64,000 nt of DNA from Gemmatimonadota bacterium (GTDB lineage: Bacteria; Gemmatimonadota; Gemmatimonadetes; Longimicrobiales; Gaopeijiaceae). The notes below the pieces were generated by a model, which had not been told where the DNA came from, ran no database searches, and saw only the letters and a program-made list of their open reading frames with translations. The stretch lies in NCBI GenBank assembly GCA_028875075.1, contig JAPPGF010000011.1, forward strand, positions 113,643 to 177,642, given 5' to 3'. The position numbers and the translations under genes were made by a program. The stretch's first letter is position 1. Each line of letters opens with the position of its first letter. Of this stretch, positions 50,313-59,525 are shown one piece after another.

Positions 50313-52274
50313 TCAGCGTGGCGAGACGGCAAGCTCTCGGAGTGCGCTCACCAGCAACCGCATACGCTTTGGATCGTCGGACGACATGACCTCTCGCTGG
50401 AGTTCGTCGGCCAGCCGCTCAAGCACCCTTCGGCGCACGGCCGTCGGCGCCGTCTCGGCGGCGGCGAGCTCGCTCCGCAGTCCGTTCACGCGCGCGATTG
50501 ACAGAACGGCCCCGCGGTCGAGCTGGTCCAGATACGCGTGTACTAACGAGAACGTCGGCGGCCATCTGACCCGCTCCTGGCCCTGCGCGTTGAAGCGCTC
50601 CATGCGGACGCTCTTCGCCGCGGCCAGCTCGTTCTCTGTCAAGTAGTCGCTGGGAATCAGCTCCATGATGTCCAGCCCACGCGCAAGTTCCGAGCTCACG
50701 ATCACGCCGTTGTACCAGTAGGCCGACCACGAGCCGGCCATCGACATCCGGTCCGGGTTGAATGGTCCACGGTCAAAGTATGCGATCTCGAACGGGTTGT
50801 CGGGATCGGTCCAGTCGAACACTGAAACCCCACCCTGGTACCACGCTTGCACAAGCACGTCACGACCCGGAATCGGGACCAGCGAGCCATTGTGGGCCAC
50901 GCAGTTTTCCTGTGGCGTCTGCACGGCAGGCAGCTTGAAATAGCTCCTGAAACGCATCTGCCCGTCCTCGATCGAGAAGATCGCGTTCGCACCCCACTCG
51001 GGAGGATCACCCGCACGACACTTGGCGCCTCCGCCACCGCCCCATTCGTCGGTGAACACGACGGCGTCCCCTTCGTTGTTGAACGTGGCAGAGTGCCAGT
51101 ACGCGAAATTCGAGTCGGCGACCGCGGTGAGCCGCTTGGGGTCAACCGGATCCCTGACGTCCAGCAGGAGGCCGTAGCCTTCACACGCCCCGGCGGCGAG
51201 CCCGATCCCGGCGTAGAGCGTGACATCGTGGCACTGGGTCGGTCCGGGCCGTGGCTCACCCGCATCTCCGTGGGCACCACCGGTCATCTCGGCTATCATG
51301 GCGGGCAGCATCTCACGGAGCTGCGCGCTGTCCGCCTCCGTGGGAGCCGCGCGGCCCGCGCGCGCCGCGAGCGTGTCAAGCAACGGATTCACGAACCGAG
51401 GTGGTAGCTCGTAGGCACCGCCGCCGATGTCCACGACGAAAGCCCCGCGCTCACGCGCACTCTCGATGGCGGCTAGATCCTCCGGGCTCATTCCGTGCTC
51501 GGGCGGCGCGACCAAGTTTTCAAAGATACGGGGAGAACTGACGATCGCGGCCTGCTCGGGATTCGCGAGCGGAACCCGGATCACCTCGATTCGGAATAGG
51601 GCCGTGTTGGGATCCTCTGACGGCGGCGCGTCACTACAGCCCGCGAGTTCGGCGGCCGGTCGTACGGGTGCTGAACCAGAAACGTACACATAGACGTTGT
51701 CCTGGTCGCCAGGATCCACCAGCAATGAGTGTGTGTGCGAACCTCGACACGTCTGCACGTTCGCCACGTTCTTCGGCTGTTCGAGGTCGCTGATATCAAA
51801 GATTCGGATCCCGCGGAGTCTCTCTTCGCTCACTCGCCCTCGCGCGCCGTGTGTGCCGCAATCCAACCGCGAAGCCAGGTCTTCTCCCGAGACGAAGAGA
51901 AGGTCCCCGTAGATCGATACGTCGCTCTGCGAAGCCGGACAAAGGAAGCCCCGGACGAGGCGCGGGCGGCTTGGGGCCGAGATGTCCCAGACCATGAAGC
52001 CGTTGAAGTTGCCCTGCACCACGTAGTTGCTGAAAAAGGCCAGGTCGGAGCCTACACCTCCGACGAACTCTTCAGGCGGTGGCGTGCGCGACAGGATACG
52101 CATGTTCCAGACGGCCTCGCCCGCATCCAGCGATCCGGGCGCCAATCCCTCACGTGGATCGGGGCTAGGGGGCGGTGTGGGAATCCCCCGTAGTGTCGGC
52201 CCCGTCGTGGCTGCGCATCCGGCCAAGCCCATGGCACTAAGCAGAGCAAGCGAAGCCAGCGCTTTGACTCTCAT
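50313..52274 (-). CDS. LVIVD-repeat beta-propeller lipoprotein
   Basis: About 653 residues. The start Met (MRVKALASLALLSAMGLAGC) follows GGAG, and opens with a lipoprotein signal whose lipobox ends LAGC. LVIVD-type propeller repeats are seen, such as GFMVWDISAPSRPRLVRGFL, RGIRIFDISDLEQPKNVANV and GVSVFDWTDPDNPFEIAYFD. A set of conserved His/Cys segments (TCRGSHTHSLLV, QCHDVTLYAGIGLAAGACEG, FAYWHSATFNNEGDAVVFTD) suggests metal or disulfide sites. A C-terminal helical region follows. Proteins of this kind are common and uncharacterised in several environmental phyla. It lies 38 bases after the DUF305 gene in the same direction, so the two are probably co-transcribed. Confidence 0.85.
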   Translation of the reverse strand: MRVKALASLALLSAMGLAGCAATTGPTLRGIPTPPPSPDPREGLAPGSLDAGEAVWNMRILSRTPPPEEFVGGVGSDLAFFSNYVVQGNFNGFMVWDISAPSRPRLVRGFLCPASQSDVSIYGDLLFVSGEDLASRLDCGTHGARGRVSEERLRGIRIFDISDLEQPKNVANVQTCRGSHTHSLLVDPGDQDNVYVYVSGSAPVRPAAELAGCSDAPPSEDPNTALFRIEVIRVPLANPEQAAIVSSPRIFENLVAPPEHGMSPEDLAAIESARERGAFVVDIGGGAYELPPRFVNPLLDTLAARAGRAAPTEADSAQLREMLPAMIAEMTGGAHGDAGEPRPGPTQCHDVTLYAGIGLAAGACEGYGLLLDVRDPVDPKRLTAVADSNFAYWHSATFNNEGDAVVFTDEWGGGGGAKCRAGDPPEWGANAIFSIEDGQMRFRSYFKLPAVQTPQENCVAHNGSLVPIPGRDVLVQAWYQGGVSVFDWTDPDNPFEIAYFDRGPFNPDRMSMAGSWSAYWYNGVIVSSELARGLDIMELIPSDYLTENELAAAKSVRMERFNAQGQERVRWPPTFSLVHAYLDQLDRGAVLSIARVNGLRSELAAAETAPTAVRRRVLERLADELQREVMSSDDPKRMRLLVSALRELAVSPR

Positions 52275-52312
52275 ACGGAACTCCATGGATCGAGTCGCGA
52301 TGCCAACCGGGA

Positions 52313-52987
52313 TCAACGTGTGCCGGCAGAAGCCGCCGACATCGCCTCAAGCATCCCCTGCATGCGCGCAATCTCGGTAGCTTGGTCCACGCTAATGTCG
52401 GAGGCGAACTTGAAAACCTGGTTGGCTTGCGCGGCACCTTGGCTCGCGAACAGCTCTTCCACCATGATGAGTGCGCCACGATGGTGTTGGATCATGTAGG
52501 CCAGGAACAGTCGATCGAACTCGTGCCCGCGAGCCTGGCCCAGTTCGGCCATCTGTGCGTTCGTGAGCATGCCCGGCATAGTGTGCCCGGCGCCGGGCAC
52601 CAACTCCCCGCCTCGCATCCTCGCCTCGGGCACCGGCTGATCACGGTCGCTCAGCCACTCCTGCATACGAGCGATCTCGTCTTGTTGCGAACTGAAGATG
52701 CGTGCCGCCAGCGTCCGGACCTGAGAGCTCGCTTCGTTCCCGGGCGCCCAGGCCGACATCACGAGCGCCTGCGCGTGATGGATGATCATACGGGTCATGA
52801 ACTGCACGTCGGCTTCGGTAAAGACGGCACGCGCGTCGGCGATTCGGGCGCTGTGGAGCGCGTCGAATTCCTCGATCGAGAGTGCTCCCGGGCTAGGGGC
52901 AGGCCCAGGGCCATCGGGCGTACTGCTACAAGCCTTGACTGAGAGAACCGTCATCAGGGCAGCGACTACCCTGTGTATCTGTTTCAC
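52313..52987 (-). CDS. DUF305 domain lipoprotein
   Basis: 224 residues with a signal peptide and a lipobox-like Cys (VLSVKACSST). The DUF305 core is a ferritin-like four-helix fold. Its signature is present twice: FMTRMIIHHAQALVMSAWAP and LAYMIQHHRGALIMVEELFA, each with a His-His pair and Met-rich surroundings (MLTNAQMAELGQARGHEFDR between). Some DUF305 proteins bind copper, and members occur in metal-resistance loci. Here the partner is an LVIVD propeller lipoprotein, a recurrent pairing worth testing. The copper link is family knowledge, not shown by this sequence alone. Confidence 0.88.
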   Translation of the reverse strand: MKQIHRVVAALMTVLSVKACSSTPDGPGPAPSPGALSIEEFDALHSARIADARAVFTEADVQFMTRMIIHHAQALVMSAWAPGNEASSQVRTLAARIFSSQQDEIARMQEWLSDRDQPVPEARMRGGELVPGAGHTMPGMLTNAQMAELGQARGHEFDRLFLAYMIQHHRGALIMVEELFASQGAAQANQVFKFASDISVDQATEIARMQGMLEAMSAASAGTR

Positions 52988-53534
52988 CAGCCTCTCATCC
53001 CGACAGTCCGGTACATGGACAACTCCTTCGCTACCTCAAGTGGCTCCCGGGGTTGCCACCTCCCCGGCCACGGCCAAACGCAGCGTCACGCTCTCGATCC
53101 GTACCGATGTAACCTCGATGTCGAGCGGCAAGCCCGAAAGGTCGACTGTTGGGTCTAGGCAGTGAGTCAGTCTATCGGTGATCCCGCTACTTGGGCGGAA
53201 ACCGGCTACTCGCGCCCAGCAGTCGTACGCGGCGACTCTCGGCGCGCACGAGATCGGCCTCGCCCGCACGACCATGGAGTCCCTCCACCTCAACCTCGCA
53301 CAACTCGGTAGACTCAAGTCTCCCGGTGAGTTCCTGCACTAGCCCTTCCTAGATCCGCTTCTCGACCGCACACGCGGCAAGTGATGCTATGGCCGTAAAG
53401 CAGGCCCCACGCGCAGGAACGTAGCAATTTGCGCTTCATCCGTTTCCCCACGGTCGACGTCGTCCCTCACCGGGGGTGGGCAACCCCCTCTGCTCCTGCA
53501 CTTCGCCTCATTATCGTCCAAAGAACTTCAGAGT
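52988..53534. other. Intergenic region with possible gene remnants
   Basis: About 550 bases without an intact gene. On the minus strand 53036-53160 reads a coding-like tail VDLSGLPLDIEVTSVRIESV then TLRLAVAGEVATPGAT and stop, loosely similar to the end of LmeA/DUF2993-type proteins. On the plus strand 53190-53342 reads HEIGLARTTMESLHLNLAQL and ends in a stop without a proper start. Both look like decayed fragments. Confidence 0.35.
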
Positions 53535-54215
53535 TCATTCAATTGAATCAGAAGATTCGGCTCCGTGCGAGGAGTTCTGGTCGGATCGTTTGGCATTGCT
53601 GCGCTTCACCAAGGACGATTTGCGTAAGATACGCGGGACAAATCTCCCCGTTCGGCTCATGTACGTCACGTACTCAATACCGAAATGCTTGGTCAGCTGT
53701 TCTTCTTCTGTGGTGGTCCGCAAGATGAGCAAGACAATCACGATCCCGCCGGTAATCCCAATGAACCAGTTCGCCGTCACCAGAGCGTTAGCAACAATGG
53801 CCATAGCAGCGCCCACGTAGAACGGATGTCGAACGAAACGGTACGATCCGCTTGTGACAAGCGTATGGCATTTCCTGACAACCACAGTGTCCGTGAGGTT
53901 GGTGCCCAAGCACCGGTACGTCCAGATTAACAGGAGCGCGGCCGCCACTCCGATTCCCACTCCAGTCCATCGGAGCCACAGGGACAAGGGCAGAGCTGAC
54001 CAGGACATCCATGACGGATTCACAACAAACGTCAACAATCCGATCATACCGGCCAGGGCAATCGGTCGAAGTGTCAACAGGATAAATAGCCCTTCCCTAC
54101 GCCGATCTAGTCTTTCTCCGGACGCCATGGATCGCACGCGATGATAGACACCGACCGGCAAGACGACGGCAAGGCCGCAAGCCAGAATCACCCTGAACAA
54201 CTGGTCACTTTCCAT
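53535..54215 (-). CDS. Isoprenylcysteine carboxyl methyltransferase-like membrane protein
   Basis: 226 residues with about five membrane helices. The C-terminal half has the ICMT/PEMT signature: TDTVVVRKCHTLVTSGSYRF continuing VRHPFYVGAAMAIV, then RTTTEEEQLTKHFGIEYVTY. These residues bind S-adenosylmethionine in integral-membrane methyltransferases. Bacteria lack prenylated CAAX proteins, so the bacterial members methylate lipids or other substrates, or are unknown. Codon use and GC are lower than in the neighbouring genes and it is flanked by two long empty stretches, which suggests recent acquisition. Not in an operon. Confidence 0.85.
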   Translation of the reverse strand: MESDQLFRVILACGLAVVLPVGVYHRVRSMASGERLDRRREGLFILLTLRPIALAGMIGLLTFVVNPSWMSWSALPLSLWLRWTGVGIGVAAALLLIWTYRCLGTNLTDTVVVRKCHTLVTSGSYRFVRHPFYVGAAMAIVANALVTANWFIGITGGIVIVLLILRTTTEEEQLTKHFGIEYVTYMSRTGRFVPRILRKSSLVKRSNAKRSDQNSSHGAESSDSIE

Positions 54216-54754
54216 GAGACAAGATCAGTGCCCTCGCATACAAGTAGAAGCTGCCAGCCGGCGCGCAGACACGTGCATCGCTAGGCACGCCGCAATACCC
54301 AATGCCATGCCCCATCCGGTCCGCTCCGAAGCCGGGCTCACACTCATGCGCCATCGCCACCGCTACAGCTTCTTGCAACAGCTTGCCACTATGTTTCTTA
54401 CGACGTGTCGACGGGTGCCCGGGAGCGGAAGCGTACGCAACGGAGGTGTGGGGTGAACATCGAGCAAATCGCCGATGGATTCACCCCGATAAGTCTCATT
54501 CTCGATGACCGTTGACAGGCGACGGTGAACGCCACTGCGACCGCCGATGGCGGGCCCTCATATTGGCCGACGTAGCCCACGTGGGGCGTGCCCGCTAGGC
54601 CACCGTCAAGGTGCGCGTCCCCAGGACCCGATGGACTTACGTCGCCGTTGCAGAAGGTTCAGGCCAACCGGTCCTGAAGGGCGTTGACGAGTAAGGAGAT
54701 AAGCCCAGAATTTGTCGTCGTGTTACAAGTTATTGTCGTACATTGTTCATGAGA
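54216..54754. other. Intergenic region, nothing recognised
   Basis: About 540 bases between the methyltransferase gene and tRNA-Lys. No convincing coding frame, RNA or repeat was found. Together with the empty stretch before the methyltransferase it forms a gene-poor island around that gene. Confidence 0.5.
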
Positions 54755-54827
<73 letters not shown>

Positions 54828-54869
54828 GTCGGCGTCGATAACGCCTGGCTGCGTGAGTCCGGACGCTGG

Positions 54870-54898
54870 AAACTAGCGCGCGGACTAACTCGTCTCAA
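54870..54898 (-). promoter_or_regulatory. Promoter of tRNA-Lys
   Basis: Minus strand TTGAGA, a 17-base spacer and TAGTTT, giving a start near 54863, about 36 bases before the tRNA. Confidence 0.6.
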
Positions 54899-55008
54899 CC
54901 CTAGCACCATCGCGCTTCGGCACGTACGGATGGACCAACACACGAGACACAGACGACATGATGAAGTACGTTTTCCGAGCCGATCACTCGTTCTCTGAGG
55001 AGGCTCGC

Positions 55009-56007
55009 ATGCTCGACTCGTCGTCCGGCGTCCACAGCTATCTCCGCGCCGCCGCTCTGGCCGCCCTACTACTGGCGTTACCTGCCGCGGCGCAGATGCC
55101 TGGAGGCGTGCTGGTCGTCACCAACAAGTCAGTGGCCACAGCCACGTTCGTCGAGCTCCCATCCGGTCGCGTGCTTGCCACGCTTCCGACCGGTCAGGGG
55201 CCGCACGAGATCACACTCTCGTCCGACGGCGGGACGGCCGTGGTCACCGACTATGGCGGTGGTGGAAGAACGCTCACGGTGATTGACGTCGTAAGCCGGC
55301 GCGTGGCGCGGACCGTCGATCTCGGGCCCTACCATGCTCCTCACGGCATCGCCTTCCTGCCGGGTGACAGCCTCGTTGCAGTTACGAGCGAACGCAGTGG
55401 CAACGTCGTGATCGTTCGCCCGGCGGACGGCGCCGTACACGCTGCCATCGCCACCGGAGGCGATGGCTCGCACATGCTCACGTTCGGACGGCAAGGCGAG
55501 CGGATCTACACCGGCAACATTGCTAGCAACACTGTGTCCGAGCTCGACGTCGCGACCGGGACGATCCTTCGTACCTTCGACGTACCCCCTGACCCAGAAG
55601 CCATCGGCATGCCCAGCGACGGTGGCGAGGTATGGATAGGAAGCAACTCGGTCGGAGTGGTCAGTGCTATCGACTTGGCCACCGGGGAGGTTCGGAGCGT
55701 CGCCGATGGGTTTGGCTGGCCGTATCGGATCGTGTTCACTCCGGACAACGCCACGGTACTGCTTCCCGACGCGCGGCGACATGAACTCCGTATTCTGGAG
55801 CGCGCTAGCGGGCGGGAGTTGGCGCGTTTGCCGTTCCCGGGCGGCGGCCCGCAGGGAGTCACGGTTTCTCCGGATGGGCGCTATGCGTTCCTTTCGCTGA
55901 GTCGACAAGGCCGTGTTGCGGTCATCGAGCTGAACTCGAGGGCAATGGTCGGACAAGTCGAGGTCGGCCCTGCCCCCGATGGAGTGGTGTTCGTGCCCCC
56001 ACGGTAA
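55009..56007 (+). CDS. Exported YVTN/YncE-like beta-propeller protein
   Basis: 332 residues. The ATG at 55009 (GAGGAGG in front) precedes a signal peptide ending PAAAQM; an ATG at 54958 would give a non-signal extension. Seven-blade propeller repeats of the YVTN type follow: NKSVATATFVELPSGRVLAT, GPHEITLSSDGGTAVVTDYG, NTVSELDVATGTILRTFDV and GPQGVTVSPDGRYAFLSLSR. Such proteins are periplasmic and often bind other proteins, DNA or redox enzymes; no specific role is evident. No close neighbour in operon. Confidence 0.9.
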   Translation: MLDSSSGVHSYLRAAALAALLLALPAAAQMPGGVLVVTNKSVATATFVELPSGRVLATLPTGQGPHEITLSSDGGTAVVTDYGGGGRTLTVIDVVSRRVARTVDLGPYHAPHGIAFLPGDSLVAVTSERSGNVVIVRPADGAVHAAIATGGDGSHMLTFGRQGERIYTGNIASNTVSELDVATGTILRTFDVPPDPEAIGMPSDGGEVWIGSNSVGVVSAIDLATGEVRSVADGFGWPYRIVFTPDNATVLLPDARRHELRILERASGRELARLPFPGGGPQGVTVSPDGRYAFLSLSRQGRVAVIELNSRAMVGQVEVGPAPDGVVFVPPR

Positions 56008-56249
56008 AGTCGAGCGGAGATTGGGCACGTCCGCTCACCGACGGGAGACTGGACTCCTGCGTCCGTTCCGTTCCCGACCGGAGCAACGAGGAGCCTGTGT
56101 ATGGCCATGGGATCGCTCGCCTCACCGGCGCGGCCACCATCGGACTACGAGCAGTCCCAAATCCGGACAGCCAAAGGCGATGCAGGGATTGCAGCCCGCT
56201 TCAAGTAGCACGGGCAGGGAGGGAGCGCCGACTCAATCCGGGTCGACCG

Positions 56250-56687
56250 CTATCCAATAGTGCCGCGGCGCTTCAACCCTGTTGATCCCCACGCCACACA
56301 GTCGAGTTGGAGCGAAACAGAGTTGATGCAGTAGCGCAGGCCCGTGGGCTCCGGGCCGTCGGGGAACACGTGACCCAAGTGCGCGTCGCACGCCGCGCAA
56401 ACCACTTCGGTGCGCCGCATTCCATAACTGTGGTCGGTTTCTTCTCGGACGTTCTCGTGAGCTACGGTTTCGTAGAAGCTCGGCCATCCGGTTCCGGAGT
56501 CGTACTTGGTCTCGGAAGAGAATAGAGGGATTCCGCAAGCTCGACAGCAGTACACCCCCTCGGCTTTCTCGTTAACGTACTCGCCCGTGAACGGTCGCTC
56601 AGTGCCCTTTTGGCGGATGACCCGGTACTCCTCCGGGCCGAGCTCCGTCTTCCACCGCTGTTCCGACTTCTCGACACGCTTCGGCAT
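56250..56687 (-). CDS. msrB: Peptide methionine-(R)-S-oxide reductase MsrB
   Basis: Reduces methionine-R-sulfoxide in proteins. Zinc-binding CxxC motifs are in CCRACG and VCAACDAH, the core [14 protein letters not shown] is intact, and the catalytic Cys lies in [11 protein letters not shown] resolving Cys is possible at QLDCVAWG near the end. 145 residues, with GGAGG before the ATG. No msrA in the window. No signal peptide, so a cytoplasmic enzyme. Confidence 0.96.
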   Translation of the reverse strand: MPKRVEKSEQRWKTELGPEEYRVIRQKGTERPFTGEYVNEKAEGVYCCRACGIPLFSSETKYDSGTGWPSFYETVAHENVREETDHSYGMRRTEVVCAACDAHLGHVFPDGPEPTGLRYCINSVSLQLDCVAWGSTGLKRRGTIG

Positions 56688-56940
56688 CGTCCGCGACCTC
56701 CTCGGCCCCCGTACCCTCTCACGGCCGGGGCGGGTCCGTGCACACGAACCTGGGTGGCTGAGACGACGCTGTCTCAGTTCAGCGACCGAGCAGCTTAGTG
56801 CTGGTTTGTACTGCGGGGACTCGTTTGGCTGACTCGGGCAAAGTAGAATCGTCGCCCGATGGAATGATCAGATTCCGGCAAACGTCAGCATCCGACAGTG
56901 TCCGTGCTGTGGCCACGTTGCCTTCGCCAAGGAAATCGTC

Positions 56941-57465
56941 ATGAAGAGAATTGCGCTCGCGCTCACGCTGCTCACGGCTCTGCCCTCCGCCGCGCAAGAG
57001 CTGCCGAGGCCTCGGCCCAGCCAGCATGGTACGGTCTCGCAAGAAGTTGCCCTCACTACGATCACCGTTGAGTACGATCGACCGGTCGCTCGCGGACGTA
57101 CGCTTTACGGTGGGATTCTTGACTGGGACGTTGTCGCCACGCCGGGGGCGAATCGCGCCACCTGGATCGATTTCTCCACGCCGTTGACCTTTGAGGGACT
57201 AGCAGTTGAAGCCGGGCGCTACGGGCTGTGGCACGTCACGCACGAGAACGAGCCGTGGGAGGTGATCCTGGTACGAGACTGGGACACACACCACAGCTTC
57301 TTCCCGTCCGAGAGCGAAGCCGTACGGGTGCGTGTGCCTGTAGAGACAGGCGCGCACATGGAAGCTCTCGCGTTTTACTTTCCGGTGGTTGGCCAATACG
57401 AAACCGTGCTCCGACTCCACTGGGGCACGACGGTCCTCCCACTGCGCATCGAGGTACCGCGCTAA
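56941..57465 (+). CDS. Exported DUF2911 family protein
   Basis: 174 residues with a signal peptide (MKRIALALTLLTALPSAAQ). The DUF2911 core is clear: TVEYDRPVARGRTLYGGILD, the segment WDVVATPGANRATWIDFSTP and RYGLWHVTHENEPWEVILVR. DUF2911 proteins are abundant in Bacteroidetes and Gemmatimonadota-like genomes, with unknown function. Start has AAGGA 8 bases before the ATG. Convergent with the lactate permease gene; the stops are 19 bases apart. Confidence 0.9.
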   Translation: MKRIALALTLLTALPSAAQELPRPRPSQHGTVSQEVALTTITVEYDRPVARGRTLYGGILDWDVVATPGANRATWIDFSTPLTFEGLAVEAGRYGLWHVTHENEPWEVILVRDWDTHHSFFPSESEAVRVRVPVETGAHMEALAFYFPVVGQYETVLRLHWGTTVLPLRIEVPR

Positions 57466-57484
57466 CGAGGCCAACCTGTGCGCG

Positions 57485-59119
57485 TCAAGACGTCGGGATC
57501 ATCCATGGGAAGAAGTAATACTGGGCCATCGCAAAGGCGGCGAAGCTCGCGCACAGGAGGAGTACCACGCCTGAGACGCGGCGTAGCAGCTGTCCTTCGC
57601 TTCCGGCCGTTCCGGTCGCCCCGGTCGCGAGCGCCAGCGACTGGGGCGCAACGGCTTTCGCCATAGAGCCTCCCACGGCAAGCGTGGACCCCGCGAATGC
57701 AGGGGGAGCAGAGGTCTGCTCCCCCACCACGGCGATGAGATTGCCGAACAGCGCGTTCGATGCGGTGTTGGTGCCGGTAACCCCGTTGCCGATCATGCCG
57801 ACGAGTACGGCCACCACCGGGAACAACGCCCCGGCCACGGCCAAAGCGATACCGACGGTCAGACTCAGACCTGCATAGTTCATCACGTAGCCGAGCGCGA
57901 TCACGGCAACCGTGGTTCTGATGGCAACCCACAGCTGGCACACCGTGCGAACATAGATACCGGCCGCCCGCCGGACGGGAACTCCAATGAGCGGCAGCGA
58001 AAGCAGCCCGCTCAGCAGGACGACAGTGCCGGGGAGAACCAGTAGGGGCTGCGCGTAGATCGCCGGGTAGGGACCCGGTTGCGGCACGATGGGCGGCAAA
58101 CGCTCCACCGCACCATGGAGTCCGGGCCATTCAAAGTTAGGAGCGCCAACGGGTGCGAGGAGGTCGCGCACCGTGGTCCCGCTGACGAGACCGAGCAAAA
58201 CAATCAGCAGCACGACGGGGGCCCAAGCGCGGAGGATTTCCGCCCGTGGCAGTCGCTCACTCGTGTCCTCGGTCACCTCAGCGTCGCCGGCGAAGCGCCA
58301 CGTCCGATCCGGCCGCCAAACGCCTATGCCCGCCACAGTAGTGGCGATGGCGGCGAGGGCGCCGGCGCTACCCGCAACGTACATCGTCAAGTAGTTCGAA
58401 GTCAGAAAAGACACGGCGGCAAACGCAGTCCCTGCAGCAACGGCTAGCGGCCAAACACCCCTGAGCCCCTTCCATCCGGCCACGAGCCAAACCACAACCG
58501 GGGCGCAGAAGAACGTCAGCCATAGATCCTGTCGGCCGATCATTGCACCGAGACTCTCGAGCTCAATCCCGCTCACGTCGGACAATACGGTGACGGGGAT
58601 GCCCATCGGACCCCAGATGCCCGGATGACTGAAACTGACGAGCGCTACCAACGAAGCCGTGACGGCGGGGAAACCGAAGCCGGCGAGCATGGCCGCGCCG
58701 ATAGCCGCAGGCGAGCCCATCGCAACCAATCCTTCGAGAAGCCCGATGAACCCGTATCCTACCAGCAGAGCCTGGAGCCGCCGGTCCGGCGTAAGGGCCG
58801 CGAGCGAGCGCTTCACAACGTCGAAGTGTCCGCTGTACGTGAGAAGGTTGATGAACCACACCGCAGCGACAAGCGTCCAGACCAACGGGAGCAGTGCGAC
58901 GGCCGCACCCATCAGCGAAGCCGCGATCGCGATGCGGACGGGCATTCCCCAAACAAGGACAGCCAGGACAAGCGCGGTCGCGAACCCAGCAGAGGCCGCG
59001 ATGTGCGCGGGTCGCCGGTAAACGCCGAGCAAGACGAACATAAGCGCGATCGGGACGATCGCGACCAACGCGGAGAGCGGAACGCTACCGAAGATCGGGG
59101 CGTAGTTCTGTACCCACAT
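57485..59119 (-). CDS. lctP: L-lactate permease family transporter
   Basis: LctP/LldP family, an inner-membrane importer of lactate or glycolate with proton. About 13 hydrophobic helices. Family landmarks are VALLPLVWTLVAAVWFINLL, GFIGLLEGLVAMGSPAAIGA, ALVSFSHPGIWGPMGIPV and GMIGNGVTGTNTASNALFGN near the C-terminus. 544 residues, full length. Further upstream on the same strand are gamma-glutamyltransferase and an FMN-dependent 2-hydroxyacid oxidase, so a lactate uptake and oxidation function is a fair inference, although the genes are separated by a 400-base gap. Confidence 0.93.
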   Translation of the reverse strand: MWVQNYAPIFGSVPLSALVAIVPIALMFVLLGVYRRPAHIAASAGFATALVLAVLVWGMPVRIAIAASLMGAAVALLPLVWTLVAAVWFINLLTYSGHFDVVKRSLAALTPDRRLQALLVGYGFIGLLEGLVAMGSPAAIGAAMLAGFGFPAVTASLVALVSFSHPGIWGPMGIPVTVLSDVSGIELESLGAMIGRQDLWLTFFCAPVVVWLVAGWKGLRGVWPLAVAAGTAFAAVSFLTSNYLTMYVAGSAGALAAIATTVAGIGVWRPDRTWRFAGDAEVTEDTSERLPRAEILRAWAPVVLLIVLLGLVSGTTVRDLLAPVGAPNFEWPGLHGAVERLPPIVPQPGPYPAIYAQPLLVLPGTVVLLSGLLSLPLIGVPVRRAAGIYVRTVCQLWVAIRTTVAVIALGYVMNYAGLSLTVGIALAVAGALFPVVAVLVGMIGNGVTGTNTASNALFGNLIAVVGEQTSAPPAFAGSTLAVGGSMAKAVAPQSLALATGATGTAGSEGQLLRRVSGVVLLLCASFAAFAMAQYYFFPWMIPTS

Positions 59120-59525
59120 GGGTCGCAGCTAACGCCCTATGTCGTGCGGGGCGGGAGCGGTCTCACCCTAGCGCTCCGGCGAACCCGCACTCATCGGCAT
59201 TTCGGATGAGGAATCCGTCACCCTGGCCTCCAAGGTGGATCGCCTGATTGATCGCCCCGCAAGACGCAACTCCGCGAAGCCACACCGCTGACGATGAGGA
59301 TCACGTCCCCGTGTGCGCAAGACGTTGACGGCAGTGTAGGAGCGCATTAGACGGCGGTAGAGCGGGGCCCCACCGTAGGACCTCTACCATTCGCGGGTTC
59401 GAGCGCGTCCAAGTTGCCGTCGCGCGTGAGCGAGACAACGCGCGGTGGCCTAGAGCGCAACCGCCGGTCGATACAGAGTATCCAGGACCGCTCCGCGATC
59501 TGGCAGGGGAGTTCCTGCGTACCAC
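59120..59525. other. Intergenic region, no gene seen
   Basis: About 400 bases between the lactate permease and gamma-glutamyltransferase genes. A minus-strand stretch near 59390-59460 reads coding-like (RVVSLTRDGNLDALEPANGR) but has no start or known family. It may hold the lctP promoter; none was clearly visible. Confidence 0.45.
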
